This document shows, piece by piece, positions 1-13,400 of a stretch of 64,000 nucleotides of DNA (position 1 is its first letter; every line of letters begins with the position of its first letter). Origin of the DNA: Dermanyssus gallinae (lineage: Eukaryota > Arthropoda > Arachnida > Mesostigmata > Dermanyssidae); assembly GCA_003439945.1 (NCBI GenBank), contig QVRM01002382.1, forward strand, positions 43,020 through 107,019. The letters run 5' to 3'. The notes beneath the pieces were generated by a model. The model had not been told where the DNA came from, ran no database searches, and saw only the letters and a list, made by a program, of their open reading frames with translations. The translations under genes and the position numbers were made by a program.

Positions 1-2
1 TT

Positions 3-620
3 ACTTATCTGGATGTCACTATAACGTCGAATAGTAGCAGTTTTCGAAGACATAAAGCAAGCAGAGTTGGAAAAGCATTTAGAGCGGCAGCAGCAATTAA
101 GAACCCGCAAATAATGTCAATACATACCGAGTCCGCCCTTTTTAAAATTAAAATAGAACCAATAGCAACATTCGGTATATCACTTATATGAGAAAAACTG
201 GTAGAAACAGATCTGCAGTTACTAGATAGAGCCAGATTTTTCTTGATGAAACGGGTTTTGGGGTTAGTCATATCTTGTAGGAATAGAATTGTTAATATCT
301 TAGAGAGGGGGTCTTTAATGACACAGAAATTACAACTTCGATGAGGTTTACCTAGGACGAGAGCGTTTGGGGCCTATACTTTAAAGTAGATGGAAAAATT
401 AAAGGAAATCGATTTAGGAATATATAAAACGGTAGCGATGACAAGCACGGCCTGGCGAGCAGCTGGATACAAGAGCAGACATTTAACGACGGAGTTTGCA
501 GCCCACGGGTTTCATCACGTGTTATGCAGCACGGAATAATTCCACATTCCTTAGGAGTATGGCAGGGGCACGAGGTGCTCTGCCCAGTTCGTTAGATACC
601 ACGCCGCAGCATGTCCAGCA
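3..620 (+). pseudogene. LINE reverse transcriptase, C-terminal fragment
   Basis: The plus strand reads a decayed C-terminal part of a non-LTR RT. A motif like YLDVTITSNSSSF opens it (the post-YADD YLGV block), followed by AAAAIKNPQ, SALFKIKIEPIATFGI and MKRVLGLVISCRNRIV. A WRAAGYKSRHLTT...HGFHH block lies near 450-540. The same order of blocks occurs in the better preserved RT at 5036-6400 (minus strand), so it is a relative of LINE-A but a different subfamily. There are in-frame stops after about 70 codons and near 530, so it is dead. The element starts upstream of the window. Confidence 0.75.
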
Positions 621-759
621 GTTCAGTCAATAGCTGAACTAGCAAGATGAGAGAAGACCCACTGAAGTGAAGGAAACACTAGTTCTGTCTGATGTATGTG
701 TTTATAATTTTACCCAACCTAGGTGGTAATAAGCCATAATAATTGAAAGCATTACAAGT

Positions 760-1215
760 GTAGCAAACCGATTCCTGACTCCAGAGAAGCAGTTTGGGTT
801 CAAGAAACGCACTCGCGGCGCAAGTTTTGTTCTTTAGTTTAAGGTACAGCGAGCTCTGTTTTGTCTATGAAAAAATCCTTTTGGGGCCGACTTTCAGCCA
901 AGATTTAACGTCCATGGGACTGCTTTCGCATTGCTTCGTAGACGGACCCCCATAAATACAAATGTGCAACGGTGGGGTTCAAACCCGCGCACCTATGTGC
1001 CTTCTCCGGTTGCGAGGCGCAGACGCATGCCACCACGCCACCGGGCCCGACTGTTTGGTCTACATGCAGTTTTTCTAGTGTCAAGGCCTGTGGTGTGACA
1101 TGGTGTTAAAAATGAACGGTCTAAAGGCTTTTGACAAGGTTCCGCGCGAATGATACTCTCTTGGAGGCGTGAAGAAGCGACGTATTTCAGTAACCCAGAA
1201 TGTAAGGACTTCTCA
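760..1215 (+). pseudogene. RT fragment, interrupted by a tRNA-like repeat
   Basis: Two pieces of a LINE RT lie on the plus strand. Near 785-815 the reading is EKQFGFKKRTRG, as in the QFGFR motif of CR1/Jockey-type RTs. Near 1120-1150 the reading is KAFDKVPRE, the motif A core. Between them sits a tRNA-like sequence (966-1052, opposite strand), which looks like an insertion into the RT. Frames are broken throughout. The family identity is uncertain. Confidence 0.5.
966..1052 (-). repeat. tRNA-derived SINE head or tRNA pseudogene
   Basis: On the minus strand the sequence has a box-A-like stretch (GGTGGCGTGGTGGCATGCG) and, about 45 nt on, a box-B-like GGTTTGAACCC, the spacing of a pol III internal promoter. 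The ends do not pair as an acceptor stem, so a functional tRNA is unlikely. It differs from the SINE copies at 22799 and 33613. Confidence 0.5.
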
Positions 1216-1910
1216 GGGGATGTATTTTGTTCACGTTTCTTCTTGCTGATTTTATTTGTTATGAGCGTCAGTAGTTTCAATATGTTGTGATGATAAGGCA
1301 CCGTGTTGCTCACTGTGAAATTAGTGCCATCTTGTGTGTTACCGCCATAGTAGACATGTATCTCAGGGAAGAAAACTGGAGATAAATGTATGTAAGTTTT
1401 ACAGCGGAGAACGTCTGGCTGCAAATTACGTTAATCATTCCTATGAGAAGCCATTAGTTTGCAAACTTCTCCCATACCTAAATATTCGGATTTATTATAT
1501 GGGAATGCCGTTCGCGGCGCACGTTGAGTTTGACACTGACTGCTCTCGAGACTACAGAATACCGCCCCCGTCGACCTGCATCCAGGTTGTCCTAGTCTGC
1601 GATGTTGTTTCGAGATTTCGTTCACTATATCGCGGTACCCCTATTTCGTCTATCGTTCTGCTCGCAGCAATGCGTGAAGTAGAACAATGTTCATCCCCCC
1701 CCCCAAGGTCGGTATTGCTTAGGCATTACTTTAAAACCACGGGAGAGGCCTCTTCGCGACGCCAGTGGTCAACGTTTCCTCTGCTCTCCTCCCTTTTTCC
1801 GTACCGCCATATTACGGGGACCCGGCTGTTTCCTCTGTCTTATATGGAAGGTTTGGAAACGCTTGTGCACTGTCGGCACTGGAGACAAACAGCACCTAGT
1901 GTGGGACCTT
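1216..1910. other. unassigned stretch
   Basis: A plus-strand open frame crosses much of this stretch, but the protein has no recognisable motif, and its last third reads through LINE 3' sequence that recurs after 39435. A run of C lies at about 1687-1696. I see no host gene here. Confidence 0.4.
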
Positions 1911-2790
1911 TACCCACTAAAAAATTCTCCCTACTCGGAGCTAACGAGCTCGAGGGGAAGCGCCGAGCTGTTCTGCGAAAGGCTGGGTTGCCACAGCCCC
2001 TTGCAGGGCACTTAATGGCACCTGCGTGCTTCCGTAGCGCGCACCATATTAGTTCGGAATTGGCTGTGGCCCGTTAGGACCTGGACCAAAATGTACGTAA
2101 GTAGCCCCTGGCCAGTCCCGCCATACCTGCTTGTGGCACATGTGCATCATGCATTCCTGAAACTTCCCAGAACAAAAGCCTCACGTGCACCGCCGAGGCT
2201 AGCACCCAGCGGCGCCCATCCTTAGCCCCTCCCACCCGTGAAAGAATCCTGGTCAGATTCTGAGCGACCTTGCTGACCTTGGCGACGATGTGTTTATTAT
2301 ACGCGAACCTGTAAGATTAGTACCCAAAATGACGCCTAGGTACCCGGCAATCCTTTTGATCGGAATAGGGCGGCTCGTGAGCTTCAGGTTAGCTCCATGT
2401 GTAGCTTTTCGACCCGTTAAGAAAACCGCCTCCGTCTTCTGTGGGGAAAGCTGCAGATGATGGGCGGTCATCTATGCCTGCATGTGTTTTAGCGCTGCGT
2501 TAGCAATTTCCTCTAACGTTGTCTTTCGGCGAGCCGTGACGAGAAGGGCAAGGTCCTCGGCATACGCGACGGTCTACACGCATTTCGGGAGCCCCAGCCG
2601 CAGGAAATCGTCGTAGGCCAGGTTACATAGCGCTAGATCAAGAATGAAGCGCTGCCGCACGCCTACTGTCACACTGTGGCTATGCCCTGTTAGGATCGTC
2701 ATGTCGTTCAAAGGCTGCTCCCCCTAGGCACCTCGTCCCAACCACTGTATCGCTCTTACCTCTATGTCCTGGCCGCCTTGAATATCAAGA
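1911..2790 (-). pseudogene. LINE-C/D-type RT fragment and 3' UTR
   Basis: On the minus strand the frame shows TVAYAEDLALLVTARR near 2550-2580 (motif C, YAED in place of YADD), then MTAHHLQLSPQKTEAVFLTG and GYLGVILGTNLTG (2253-2471). An N-terminal QRFILDLALCNLAYDD block lies near 2650. This is the thumb side of an R1-like RT. The left part (1911-2230) is 3' UTR with the CCCACTAAAAA motif shared with other LINE ends at 7187, 37380 and 39437. Stops and the YADD change show it is dead. Confidence 0.7.
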
Positions 2791-3530
2791 TGGCGTCGAG
2801 CCAGTTCGTTGCTTTCTTCCATACCTCCGCCGACATAATTACATGGTGGGCGACCTCCCTGGTTGTAGAGATGCCCCTCATGACCGTTGAACCTACTGCC
2901 CTGAGAGCCTTGTAGCGCAAAGCGGTGTGTTCAGCATCGTCCGGCTGAACGTCGCCTTATACAGATGTCACTGTTTGTCTTTTCCAATCCTTATCACGTA
3001 GCTTTAGAACTGACCGTGTCCGGTCAGCAGATGCGTCGTACAATAGGACAACTCGCTATCTTCACAATCTCCGAGGTCTGGTATTAGACTTTTGGTCTAG
3101 CTGTCCTTGGTAACCCCGGGTTCTACCTCCGCCCATTCTTTCTGCCAGGTCTCACTGGTGGCACTCTTGGCGATAGTCAGATCCAACTCTGCATCGAAAG
3201 TACGCTTGTTTTTCTCCCCCGCAAGCTGGTCACATGAAAGCATCTTAGCTGGGACTAGGAGGGCTTCGATCGACACCGTCCGGTATGTGCAGCTTACCCT
3301 GATCGCCAGCGTTCGTCAGGCTGACCTTATTTTTTGCCGTTCTTACGTACAGTTCCGTTGATCCGAATAAAGAATACGAGAATATTGGTCCTAACCATAA
3401 ACATGAGTGCAATATTGTCGGCGTACGCTAGCGTCTTCACTCCGTTCAGGAGAATATCTACCTTGACCACCCCGTCGTAAGCCAGATTCCACAGCTCAGT
3501 CCCTAAAATAAAACCCTGTGGCAAATCATC
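2791..3530 (-). pseudogene. LINE-C-type RT fragment
   Basis: Minus-strand reading MPQGFILGTELWNLAYDGV at 3524-3468 is the RT B' motif. It is followed by GVKTLAYADNIAL (motif C, YADN). Further 3' (3360-2900) come ETWQKEWAEVEPGVT and LLTGHGQF, the C-terminal domain of R1-like elements. Several stops and frameshifts are present. A diverged partner occupies 40860-39960. Confidence 0.7.
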
Positions 3531-4230
3531 TGACGGAGGTGAGCGGGTTTTTTTTCTTCATTGCTTCTACAACTACGTAATTTCATTCATTAGGCTGCAT
3601 GTAATATAGGATGTGAGCCAGGTGGCCTGTGACCATCGGCCCGTTTATTCCCGTGTGCTCTTGTTGGGAGCTTCACGAGTATCTCAAGTTAATGTTAACG
3701 GCGTTTAATATCAACTTGAACTATCTTGTATGTACTCTGTTGAAATCAAATAAGTTTAAATAAGCGTTGTGTAATTAAATATGGTGCAGTGAGCAACGTT
3801 TAGGTGACGGCTCGTAAAAAAATTGTGCAAAACTTTGCATGCATTTTTTTTGGTAAGTTGTCTAGGACGTGTACCATATACAATTCAAACGTTTATAGCA
3901 TATGTCATTTGAACAACAACTAATAACTCTACAATTGTACCATTTAATAATTATAAAGCTACGGCTCGCTCAAAGCTCCTTTTGCATGACCGGACGCCAG
4001 GTTGGCACTTACGAACCTACCTATAAAACCGTTATGTTATATTATTAACTATTCTGCATACGCCTATTACGTAATGCCTTTGTGTTATGTTTAACGAATC
4101 AGGTTGTCATTATGATATGATTCAAGTATGCAAAATGCTTATTCAATGTTCTAATGAAGTCTCAAAATCTATTTCAGCCCGCTATTTTGCTCAGTTAAGC
4201 ATCTGTTTGCTGTGTTTTTGAATTTTACAG
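3531..4230. other. AT-rich intron preceding CD36 exon
   Basis: No coding motif is visible. The stretch is conserved in unit 2 (about 40860-41579). It ends in a good acceptor (TTTTACAG) before 4231, so an upstream CD36 exon with the start codon is expected; I could not find it here. Confidence 0.5.
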
Positions 4231-4477
4231 TTGGAGTTGTAATTCTATTACCTCTTGCCATTGGTTTGTTATGTTGGACTATGGTTGGTATACAGCAGGA
4301 ACGTTTTGGACCTGGACCTCTAGTGAAAAATTCTGCACTCGACCGGATATTCTTTTATTTTCCGATAAATTCTTATCGATCAATCTACATGTTTAATCTC
4401 TCTAATTATCAAGATTTTGTAGCTACAAGAGGCGTACAACGTGCTGTCGTGAGCGAACTCGGTCCTTATGTATTCAG
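4231..4477 (+). CDS. CD36-like gene 1, exon a (TM1 and start of ectodomain)
   Basis: The acceptor is TTTTACAG and the donor GTCAGT. The exon starts with the last 2 nt of a codon and ends with AG, which is completed by G of the next exon to give Arg. It encodes the first membrane segment (GVVILLPLAIGLLCWTM) and the early ectodomain ending in SELGPYVFR, the family's GPYVF signature. There is one NLS glycosylation site. The unit 2 partner (41580-41820) is 6 nt shorter, lacking Gly-Pro in FGPGPLV. Confidence 0.9.
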
Positions 4478-7400
4478 GTCAGTTTTCTATATTATATATA
4501 TGTATATTTCTATTCCTCAAGTCTTAAGTAATATGGTGAAAGCGTAGCTCGTTATGTCCAACAAAATCAGCAATATAAGACGCTAACACGATCGTTTTGT
4601 CGTTTCTTTAGTAGCCTAATTTAGGCAAACGCTTGCTGCTATCGAGCCGTGAGGCCCTGATAGTGACAAAACACTTAGATTCCATTTTCTTTATTCACAC
4701 CACAGTTTTTTGTCTTACGTGTCTGTGTTTTCGTACACTCTTTGCAGTTATACGAAGTAAGTTTTCTGAAACTTGCGCGTTTTTTGCTTTGCGGTTGGAG
4801 ATAGTATGCGTACTGTGTATAGTTTTGCTCAGTACAGTATTTTTTAATCTACATATTTATTTTCTAACGGATCTTAACAGACTTGCCTTTTTTGTCTGAA
4901 TTACACTTGACCCTTTCTCCTGGTATGATTTTTGTCTTCGTTGGAATTTATTTTATTTATTTATTTATTTAAAATGCACCCTGTTTGGGTATGTAAATAC
5001 GAACATAGTATATATAACAAACATGGTAAAATGAGTTATGAGCATTCTCGCTCAAGCTGAGAAAGCGACACAGATTTCGTACAATCAGGTAGGTGGTAGA
5101 GGGGACATGGGCCGCCACAACGACGGCATCTGCAGTCCTCCTTGGGTTCATGAAACCCAGCAGACCGGCATAGTAGATGATGAAATCCGTGAACACTGTA
5201 GCGAGTAGTGAGGTGACGACATGGCCGGAGAGCGTCCTTCCAGGCCTGGTTAGTCATAGCTGGTGATAGATAAAACTCTCTGGGAATTAGAGACACTTTT
5301 TGAGAATACTCATGCCGAAACGTTTCCAGAGCGACTGTCTGCGGCAAATTAAAGCGGTCTACGAGTTCATCAATAAATGATACTGAACCCGCGAGCATGT
5401 AGACTAATCTGTTGCGCGAATTTGACGGAAGGCCAAGTACTCGCTTCAAGAAGGCTGGCTTCACCCTATCCATCTGCCATAACTGCGAAGTGCTAAGATG
5501 TTTCCATGTCACTTGAATTCCGTAAGCAGCTACGGATGCCACTTTAAGCGTGAATAATGTCATGGCCGTCTGGACTGACAACTGTGTTGGGTTTCTGATA
5601 CCTGCTGCCGCGATAAGTGCTTTTCTACAACGCTCAGTTACATGCTGTGAAAAAGTTGTACCTCGAGACGAGAAAATTACCCCGAGATAGCAAAAGGTCT
5701 CTACAAACTGCACTTGCTCACCGTGAAATCGCAGTTTATCTGCGCGGGCTCGTTGCCCGCCACGCCGAAACTTAACAGCCTTGGTTTTTGACACGTTTAC
5801 TATGAGGCCATTCTGCGAGAAATATTCATCCAGTGTGCAAAGAGCAGCCTGCAGGTCAGTACGGATTCTGCTGAATATTACCAGATCATCTGCGTAGAGC
5901 AGGGTCATGACCGTTGAGTGCCGCTCTTTCATGATGCGTGGCAGATCACTGAGTAACGTTATAAATAGCAATGGGCTGAGATTGTCGCCTTGCGGATACC
6001 CAGTCGTCTGGTCAAACGTGTTATGCTCGCACACACCATCATCGAGGATAATTTGGTTAGCTCTCAGAAGTGCGCAGAGTAGAGTGAGCATTCGCGGTCC
6101 GACTCCGGCCTGTCCCAACTTCTTTAAGTCAATGTTACGGGGTGCGATGTCGAAGGCTGATTTTAAATCAATAAAAACCGCAAACAACGGGAGTTTTTTC
6201 CGGTTTAATGAGTTTGTGATCTGCTCGAGAAGTACTTCGCAGGCTGAGATAGTGGAACGCCCGGTCCTGAAGCCATGCTGCTCATCTGGAAGAAACCCCA
6301 GTGCTGTCAGAAAATCCGTGAGACGTCTCGTCAGTATGCTTGAGAGTAGTTTGTAGGCACAACTTCTTTTTGATATCGGCCGCCATGCAGCAGGGTCCAA
6401 AGGATCTCCTTGTTGGAATTTATTGGGAATTTGATGTATACCATCTACGCGGCTTTATCATCAAAACCCTAGTAGGCATGGATATACGTATTTTTCAGAA
6501 AGAAGCACATCTCTTTTTAAACTTCATGGGTATGTTTTTAGCGGACGTCATGGGACTGTTTTCACAACGTTGAAGGTGATATAGATCACACGAATGGTCA
6601 CAAAGTTTACATATACACTCCAGATCTCATGTAACTTCTCGCCCACACAGGTCTTCAGATGGAAACCGTGGACTGCAAATCTGGTAATAAGATGCCGGTT
6701 CATATAACTGCAGGCTCTCCACGAATCCGACATCGTTGCTTATGTTTCATAAAACAGCGAAATAAAATTCCGACAAGGAGGAAAACTAACCCAATTCGAT
6801 GAGTTCCTACTGGAAACAGGAATAGTCGAAATCGTTCCCTACTTACTTATACAGACTGCCGATGGAGGTTGTTGTTATCTTGTTTAACCTGGAGATTGCA
6901 CCCGTCGTATCTTTCGGTGTTTAGGTGATTTGGCCTTTATTCACGGGATGGAACTCCAGGGCGTTTGATCAACCCAAAGCCAGTTTCTTAAAAAGAGCAT
7001 TGAACGTCCACCGCACTAGCCTGAATACATTAGTGTACTTATTGGCATCGCCGCCGTTATCCGTTGACGACTTTTTTTTTTTGTAGAGGTGGAAAATGCT
7101 TTACGCACACCTTCCGATGTTAATGAAGGGTAATGTGACTAAACGCCGGGGGAAAGTATAATACTTGATCCGATCTGCGCGTGCTACCCACTAAAAACCA
7201 CCTCTCCTACCTTTTTCTGGTTCGGAATTGTCAATCATTACCTGGAGACCAGGAGAGGGGAGTCCCGTGCTGCGACTCTCTTTTTAGTTTACGAGTATGT
7301 CCCGAGCAGAGAGTGGGTCCTGCCCGGTAGTGGACACTAGAGGCCTAGTGTTGAATCACGATCTGCGGCGATCTTTCTGACGAAATTTTTCGCGCATAAG

Positions 7401-10400
7401 CCCGTCTAGGTATTGGATCACAGCGTGCCACTCCGTTGTCGACTTGAGCATGCTGGCCACGATTGTCGTAGTCGGGCTACCTTTTTGGACATAGGAAAAG
7501 CCCGTGCTGTAGGCCGCAAGGGCCTCGCAATCCTCTACGGTGTGCGCCGCGTCGTCGGGTGCGCCTGTGGTGCAGAGAACGCAGATGTCTGTATTCGCAT
7601 TGCCTATGCGTAAAAAAAACGACTGGAATTGTCCATGCCTTGTGAGCACTTGCGCGGAGTAATTGCTCCCTTGAGCTTATACCAGATTTTAAGGTCACTG
7701 ATTAAGCTTCTTGTTCAGGACCCTCTGGTATACCCAGCTGGTGGGTTAAACCACGTGCGCGCCTATGTGTCTAGGGAGTGCTACCGTACTTGGGTCCAGG
7801 CAGTGTCGCCTTCCTTCTTGCGCTTGCTTCTTTCTTCGGCAAGTATGTCCAAGGGATCTGGCAGGCGAGCGCCAACAGGGTGTCCGTCGAGACAGTCCGG
7901 TAGGCCCGCGTGACTCGGATGGCCATCGCTATTTAGGAACTTCGTATCATGCGCCGTGTCTTTGCGGTCTTCAGCGCCATACCCGCCCATATGGGCGCGG
8001 CCCCTCGCAAGGAAGGATGCGTGCAAGGTTGGTGGAGACCTTCGTGACCTTCTAGATGATGCTCTGGATGTGTGGCAGGCCAGTGAGGTCTGTGTCTAGC
8101 GTTACGTTGATAGTCAGCCGGTGCCCTGCAAGTTCTACTGATGCTTGCCTAGTACGACGGCGGCCAGTAAGGATTACCTTGGCCTTCTGAGGCGCCAGCT
8201 TTAGGTGATTGTCGGCCATCACTTCTCTGTTCTGACAAAGGCCGTGTTTGCTCGCGCCTCAAGCACCGCCTCCGTTCTTGCGGTGACCACCAGCGCCAGA
8301 TCATCGGCGTAGGCGATTCGGCCGTGCAGGCCACAGCGGCATGTTCCGGTGATCCGCATTGGCGGCAGAGGCGTGAAGATCCGTTGATGACTTGCAAAGG
8401 ATGTACAACCTGTTAGTAATAAAGTAAGCGCATGTCTGTAAAAAGCGTTTTATTATTGGTCGTTTAATATAAGGCCGATAAGGCCTATACAACCCAGGGT
8501 TTTCTTTTCAAGGTTTACGCTTCAAAATCCAAGCGCAGCGGAAAGGCAGTGGGTCCAGTTCCAAATATATTACGAGAACAAAATAAAGCAAAATGCATGT
8601 TTATTACGGTACCAACAATAATCTGCAGTACTTGCTTAGACCAGATTGAGGTATCCGATAATGGAAAGAACGCCTATTTTCTACCAACGAGAAGGTAATT
8701 AAATTCAAAAACTCTCCAGGAACTTCCGTGATACGCGTTTTTAAAGATATTATCAAGTTTTGTTGCAGCGAGACAATCAAAGGCAAGGATGCCTCTCCAG
8801 TCTAAATAACACGAATTCTTTTTATAGCGCTCTACCAAAGACTATAAAAACCCTTTTTGATCATGATCATGTGGAAGAAGTTTTGCATCGAAAGTGGGCG
8901 ACGTGCACAGCTTCTGCCAATTTCCGAAGCTGTAGTTGTTTACATACCGCAAGACCTTTTGCTGGATTTTATAGAGGTGAAACATTGCAACAATTTTATT
9001 CTGCAGGGGAGATCCAACAGGCAACAATTTTATTCTGCATGGCAGATCCAACAGGCAATTAAAATCTCCAAAATACTTTAAGCGCAAAGCGATTCCGCTA
9101 GCCCGCTCCTGTACGTACTGTATATGGCAGGTAACTTAGCAAGCTCCTGGCATATATAGGTAACACACATATGCTTTTTTACGCGGACGTCTTTGTAATT
9201 CTTGCAAAATTCAGAGAAGTTGAACTTGAAAAAAAAACTTTCCCGTATAACTAGTTTATGTTATTCGTACTTGTTTTAGTCTAGAGTAAACCTGACACCT
9301 TAACTAACGTTCAATCGACATCTACAAATGGCGTTTAAGCCGCGATGGACATGGCCCTTATAAGCCCCCTCAAGAGGATATGTTATGTCAGCGGTATGGT
9401 TTATTATGTATTCTCAACGAGAATTATTAAAAATCGATTGACAACGGGAAATAAAGCGGCGACACTCCGTAATTGACAATCATAAATAGCCACTGGAACT
9501 CGCTGCCACATTTTTTTACTTTTACTTCTAGTCCTCCTTGGACAAGGCCGAGAGTGTTAAGCGAGTGCTCGAGCATGATCGGAAATGTGCCGTCATGGCG
9601 TCAGTTGCTTCTGACGGTGAATCTCATAAGGAACGCAGCTGACTGCTCGCATACTAATGCTGAAATAATAAAGCTGTGTTCGGCTGTGGGGTGTAATGTG
9701 GACCCTATTACTACGAACTCACTATTACTTTTTGTTATAGTAAGTTGATAACTTTACATCATATATTAAGATATTAAATTAGTTACTTTTCATGTCTTAT
9801 GCAACTGTTACATAGAGTATAAGGAACATTTATTTGCCTTGTTTTTGTCTAGGATCGTGACCAAAATAAGGAAACAATCTTCTAAAAATGGTACTCTCGA
9901 TTATTTCAAATCGGAAACACTCTTTTTCGAGCCAAATATGTCAAACGGCAGCTTGGACGATAAAATTACAAGCGCGAACTTTAATGGCATGCGTCATTAT
10001 TATTCGAATGGAAGTAAACGAGGAGACGGCCCCAGCAAAAAAACACTCTTTGTAAATGCTACCGTGAACGAGTACCTCTTCGCCGGGTGAGTTGCTCTTA
10101 TATTGAATTTTATTATGACTGTTAAGTAAGTCTGCAAACCGCAAAAGATCGCTTTAACGAACCTACCTTAGTAGAAAGTAGGCAGGATCCCGCTGAAGAT
10201 AAAAAAAAGAGCAAGACAGTAAACTTTTTCGGAGTCGTCCGCTACCGCACCAGTGAATGCCTATAAGAGTTTCTTATATTTTTGTAAACCACCGTTCCCG
10301 GGACGCTGGGTTTTATGCTGCCGGACCGACAAAGAGCCCCATCTTGGTGAAGAGATTTGCGTAATACTTGATAATAGGCATCATCTGGGAGTGAGAGGTG

Positions 10401-13400
10401 GGCCATATCAGTCGATTTGTGCGCCGCTGATACGGCGGCCACATTTAAGGTCACAGCATTCATTTGGGATGAACATTAGAGCGTCGTTCAAGACATTTGT
10501 TAAAGTCGTTAAATACATTTGTAGAAAAAAAGAAACTGTTGGAGACGAACCTGCTCCTTTAATAGGTATAGGTTGGTCGTCTTAGGTTGTCTAAGAGACG
10601 AAGGGGGATAAGCAGACATTAAGGGCCTTATGTGAATCCCGACAATACGGGTAAACGCTGAGCCATACTCGGCAGCTTTTTCTTTTGGAATTCTAGTATA
10701 CTGGTCAATGGTCTGTTTGCATTCGAATTGTGCTGTCGGTAATAGACTAGCTGGTCTATTGTGCATTCATTGAACAGTACGATTTGGATGCCACAGCCAA
10801 AACCATATAAGAATCGTAACTGCTAAGGCCCTATAGAGTAACTGAAGATTCATTGCCGTTGCAAGGTGACTATAATGCATCGATCAGATTACGAATGACT
10901 GTGGTCAACTAGATCCAACAGAGCAACTACGTAATACGGGTCCAACAACAGTGAACTTCTAATTTTATTATTTCTGTGTTATACTGACATTTTGCCGTTA
11001 CTGGCAGTACACTGTAATGCGAACGGGCTCAAAACAAACTGAAATTATTGAAACGTTTCTTGTGAACCTGCTGTAATATCCATATCACAAAACAAGCTCC
11101 AGGGAACCGAAAATTGTTAATTTAATAATAGTTGCTACAGCTGTAGGCCAGACTCTTGCAGCGACGGAGCAGCTTTGTATATACAACATTAATACGACGG
11201 TTAAGTACGAAAATATGGTTTTTATGACATCAGCTAACTCTCCTGGGAGTGTATAGTTGTGGAGCTGAATGGTATGGTGAAGGGCAAATCTAGTATGGAT
11301 TCCTGACGCGCCGCGTGTCAATGGGTTGATTTCGTTCTTGTGCTTAGATTAATGCCACTGCCAACCCAGTGGCTCTGCTAAGTGTGCGATGTGTAGTGTG
11401 CGGATTGGTCGATCGAACGTTTTATGGATTATTTAGATAAGTGTTTTGTCAGCAATGAAGCAATGAGATGTGTATCATTTGTTTCATCGTTTGTGTCTTC
11501 TGGAACAACGATTAGCGGAGGTAGGAGCAAGGAATCACGGATGTTAGTGCTTGTGTCCGCATCGAATGCAGAACTGCCTGGCGCCTATGAGAGTTCTACT
11601 ACAAGCTCTCACTCGACGGCCAAATAAGACATTGTTGGTAATGGGTAACCGCATAGTTAAGTTGAGATTAGCACTAAAGGTCTGTTTTTCAAAAATACAC
11701 CGATTTGGGTACGCTCAACACCGAGGATAGATGTGAAGTGTTTCATAGAGAGGCTGTAGAAGCTTCGGTGCAATACATGAATCCCAACTCAACAGCTGTC
11801 TATATTTCTGCAGACTGTAGAGCAGCCAACGATATCTTGCTAGATGACTCTATGAAAAAGCTACATTCTCAGCGTTTTCGCTGACATTTGCTAAAGTCGT
11901 ACTAAGCAGCCGATATAGTTGTAAAGGCTAAATCGTTGAAAGTATCGCTGCAGCTGTAGCAAGAAGAATTGAATCTTTTTTAGGAGTGGAGATTGTGAAA
12001 ACTGAAACAAAGGTAAACATTATGCTGGCAGAGGTAACAGGCGTAGAGTCGACAAATTCCTGTAAACCTTCGAATTAGCGCCACTTGAGCAGCCAGACCA
12101 CGCATGCTCAGATGAGTTCAACAAGAATTACTCTACGGAACTGATAGGGTGCTGACACTCTACCACTCCTCTCCCCGACATCTCTAGCAGGCGCAGATAT
12201 TGTAGTGCTGACGGAGACGTGGGCCACTAAAGGGTTCAATATGCCTCGCCTCTACTCTATCTACTTCCTGGCCTAGAATGGAACAGGCACCGGGCGCCTC
12301 AGCGGTAGTGTCAATTTTTTGTAATCGTCGAGTCGGGAATCTCCATTCTGCACTCGCCGAAGTAGTCTATGGAGATTGCCAGGAATGACGTTTAATCTTT
12401 GTCCGTTTAAGTCTTTTTAGCAATTTTTAATCGGGTTTAAGGCTCAGGGATCTGACGCACAAAGGATGAGGATACAAAGTGATGGCCCACCGCGATGATG
12501 ACCTTCCCAGACGAGTGAGGGTCAAGCTGTCAGAAGGCGATATCTTCGGTGCTGCCAAATTAGTGAGTTCTCAGGATATGCTAGCGCCAGCCAACGAAAT
12601 CCAGTTCTTGTCTGTTGCAGGACTTGTTGTCTGCACTGGTTAGCACGTCCGGCCCTGGGAAAGCTCTTTAGCAACTCTCGGTCAACACCAATTAGGGTTT
12701 GTTACTCCTGGCGGTACAGAGCTAGTAGTCCACTGTGCTTGTGCATTTTTGCAATCCCGCAAAATGCCAACGGTCATGGTCAAACTGGACTTTCGAAATG
12801 CCATTAATAGCGCCGAGAGAGATAATCTGCTTTGAGCCGCCAAGTCGTGGGCATCATTACGGTTTCACCAGACGAACCTGACCTATGATTCAAAACCATT
12901 CCACCTGATAATGCCTCATAACGCTATGCTATCGCAGACAGGTCTTCAGCAAGGTGATCCCTTGGGTTTTCCACTTGCTTGTTTGCTCAACGAAGTTTAG
13001 CCCAACCCTCTTGACTTACTCTCAAACAGTCGCGTAGTAGACAAGGTCAACCTAGAGCTGCTACGTGTCCCCTTATTCCCAGACGATATTGCAAAGGCAT
13101 TAGACAGTTGAAGAGACAAATTTAACATCGCTACAGGCAGACTATCCTAATGGGGGGCTCGCTGCGGCCTATTCCGTCTTAGATCTTGTTTTTAGCCACG
13201 AGGGTAACACACCTGCTTAGAGGTTGCAACATGTTTTATCACCAAAGCTTCTACAGCCATTTCTTGAACTTAGCTTAGACATTATTGGAGAACATTCTAA
13301 ATCTTAAGCTGACTGCTGGGGCAAGGGAACATGTAATGCTCCCGGTTTCTTTAGGCGGCCTAGGTGTGCCGGACGCGGTCATGATGGCAAAACCCGCAGC

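Noticed and set aside
1334..2077. 247-codon plus-strand open frame
   Set aside because: No motif, and its last third crosses LINE 3' UTR that recurs at 39435. The partner region is not open, so it is taken as chance.
5907..6356. 149-codon plus-strand frame
   Set aside because: It is the antisense of the RT frame with motifs A to C.
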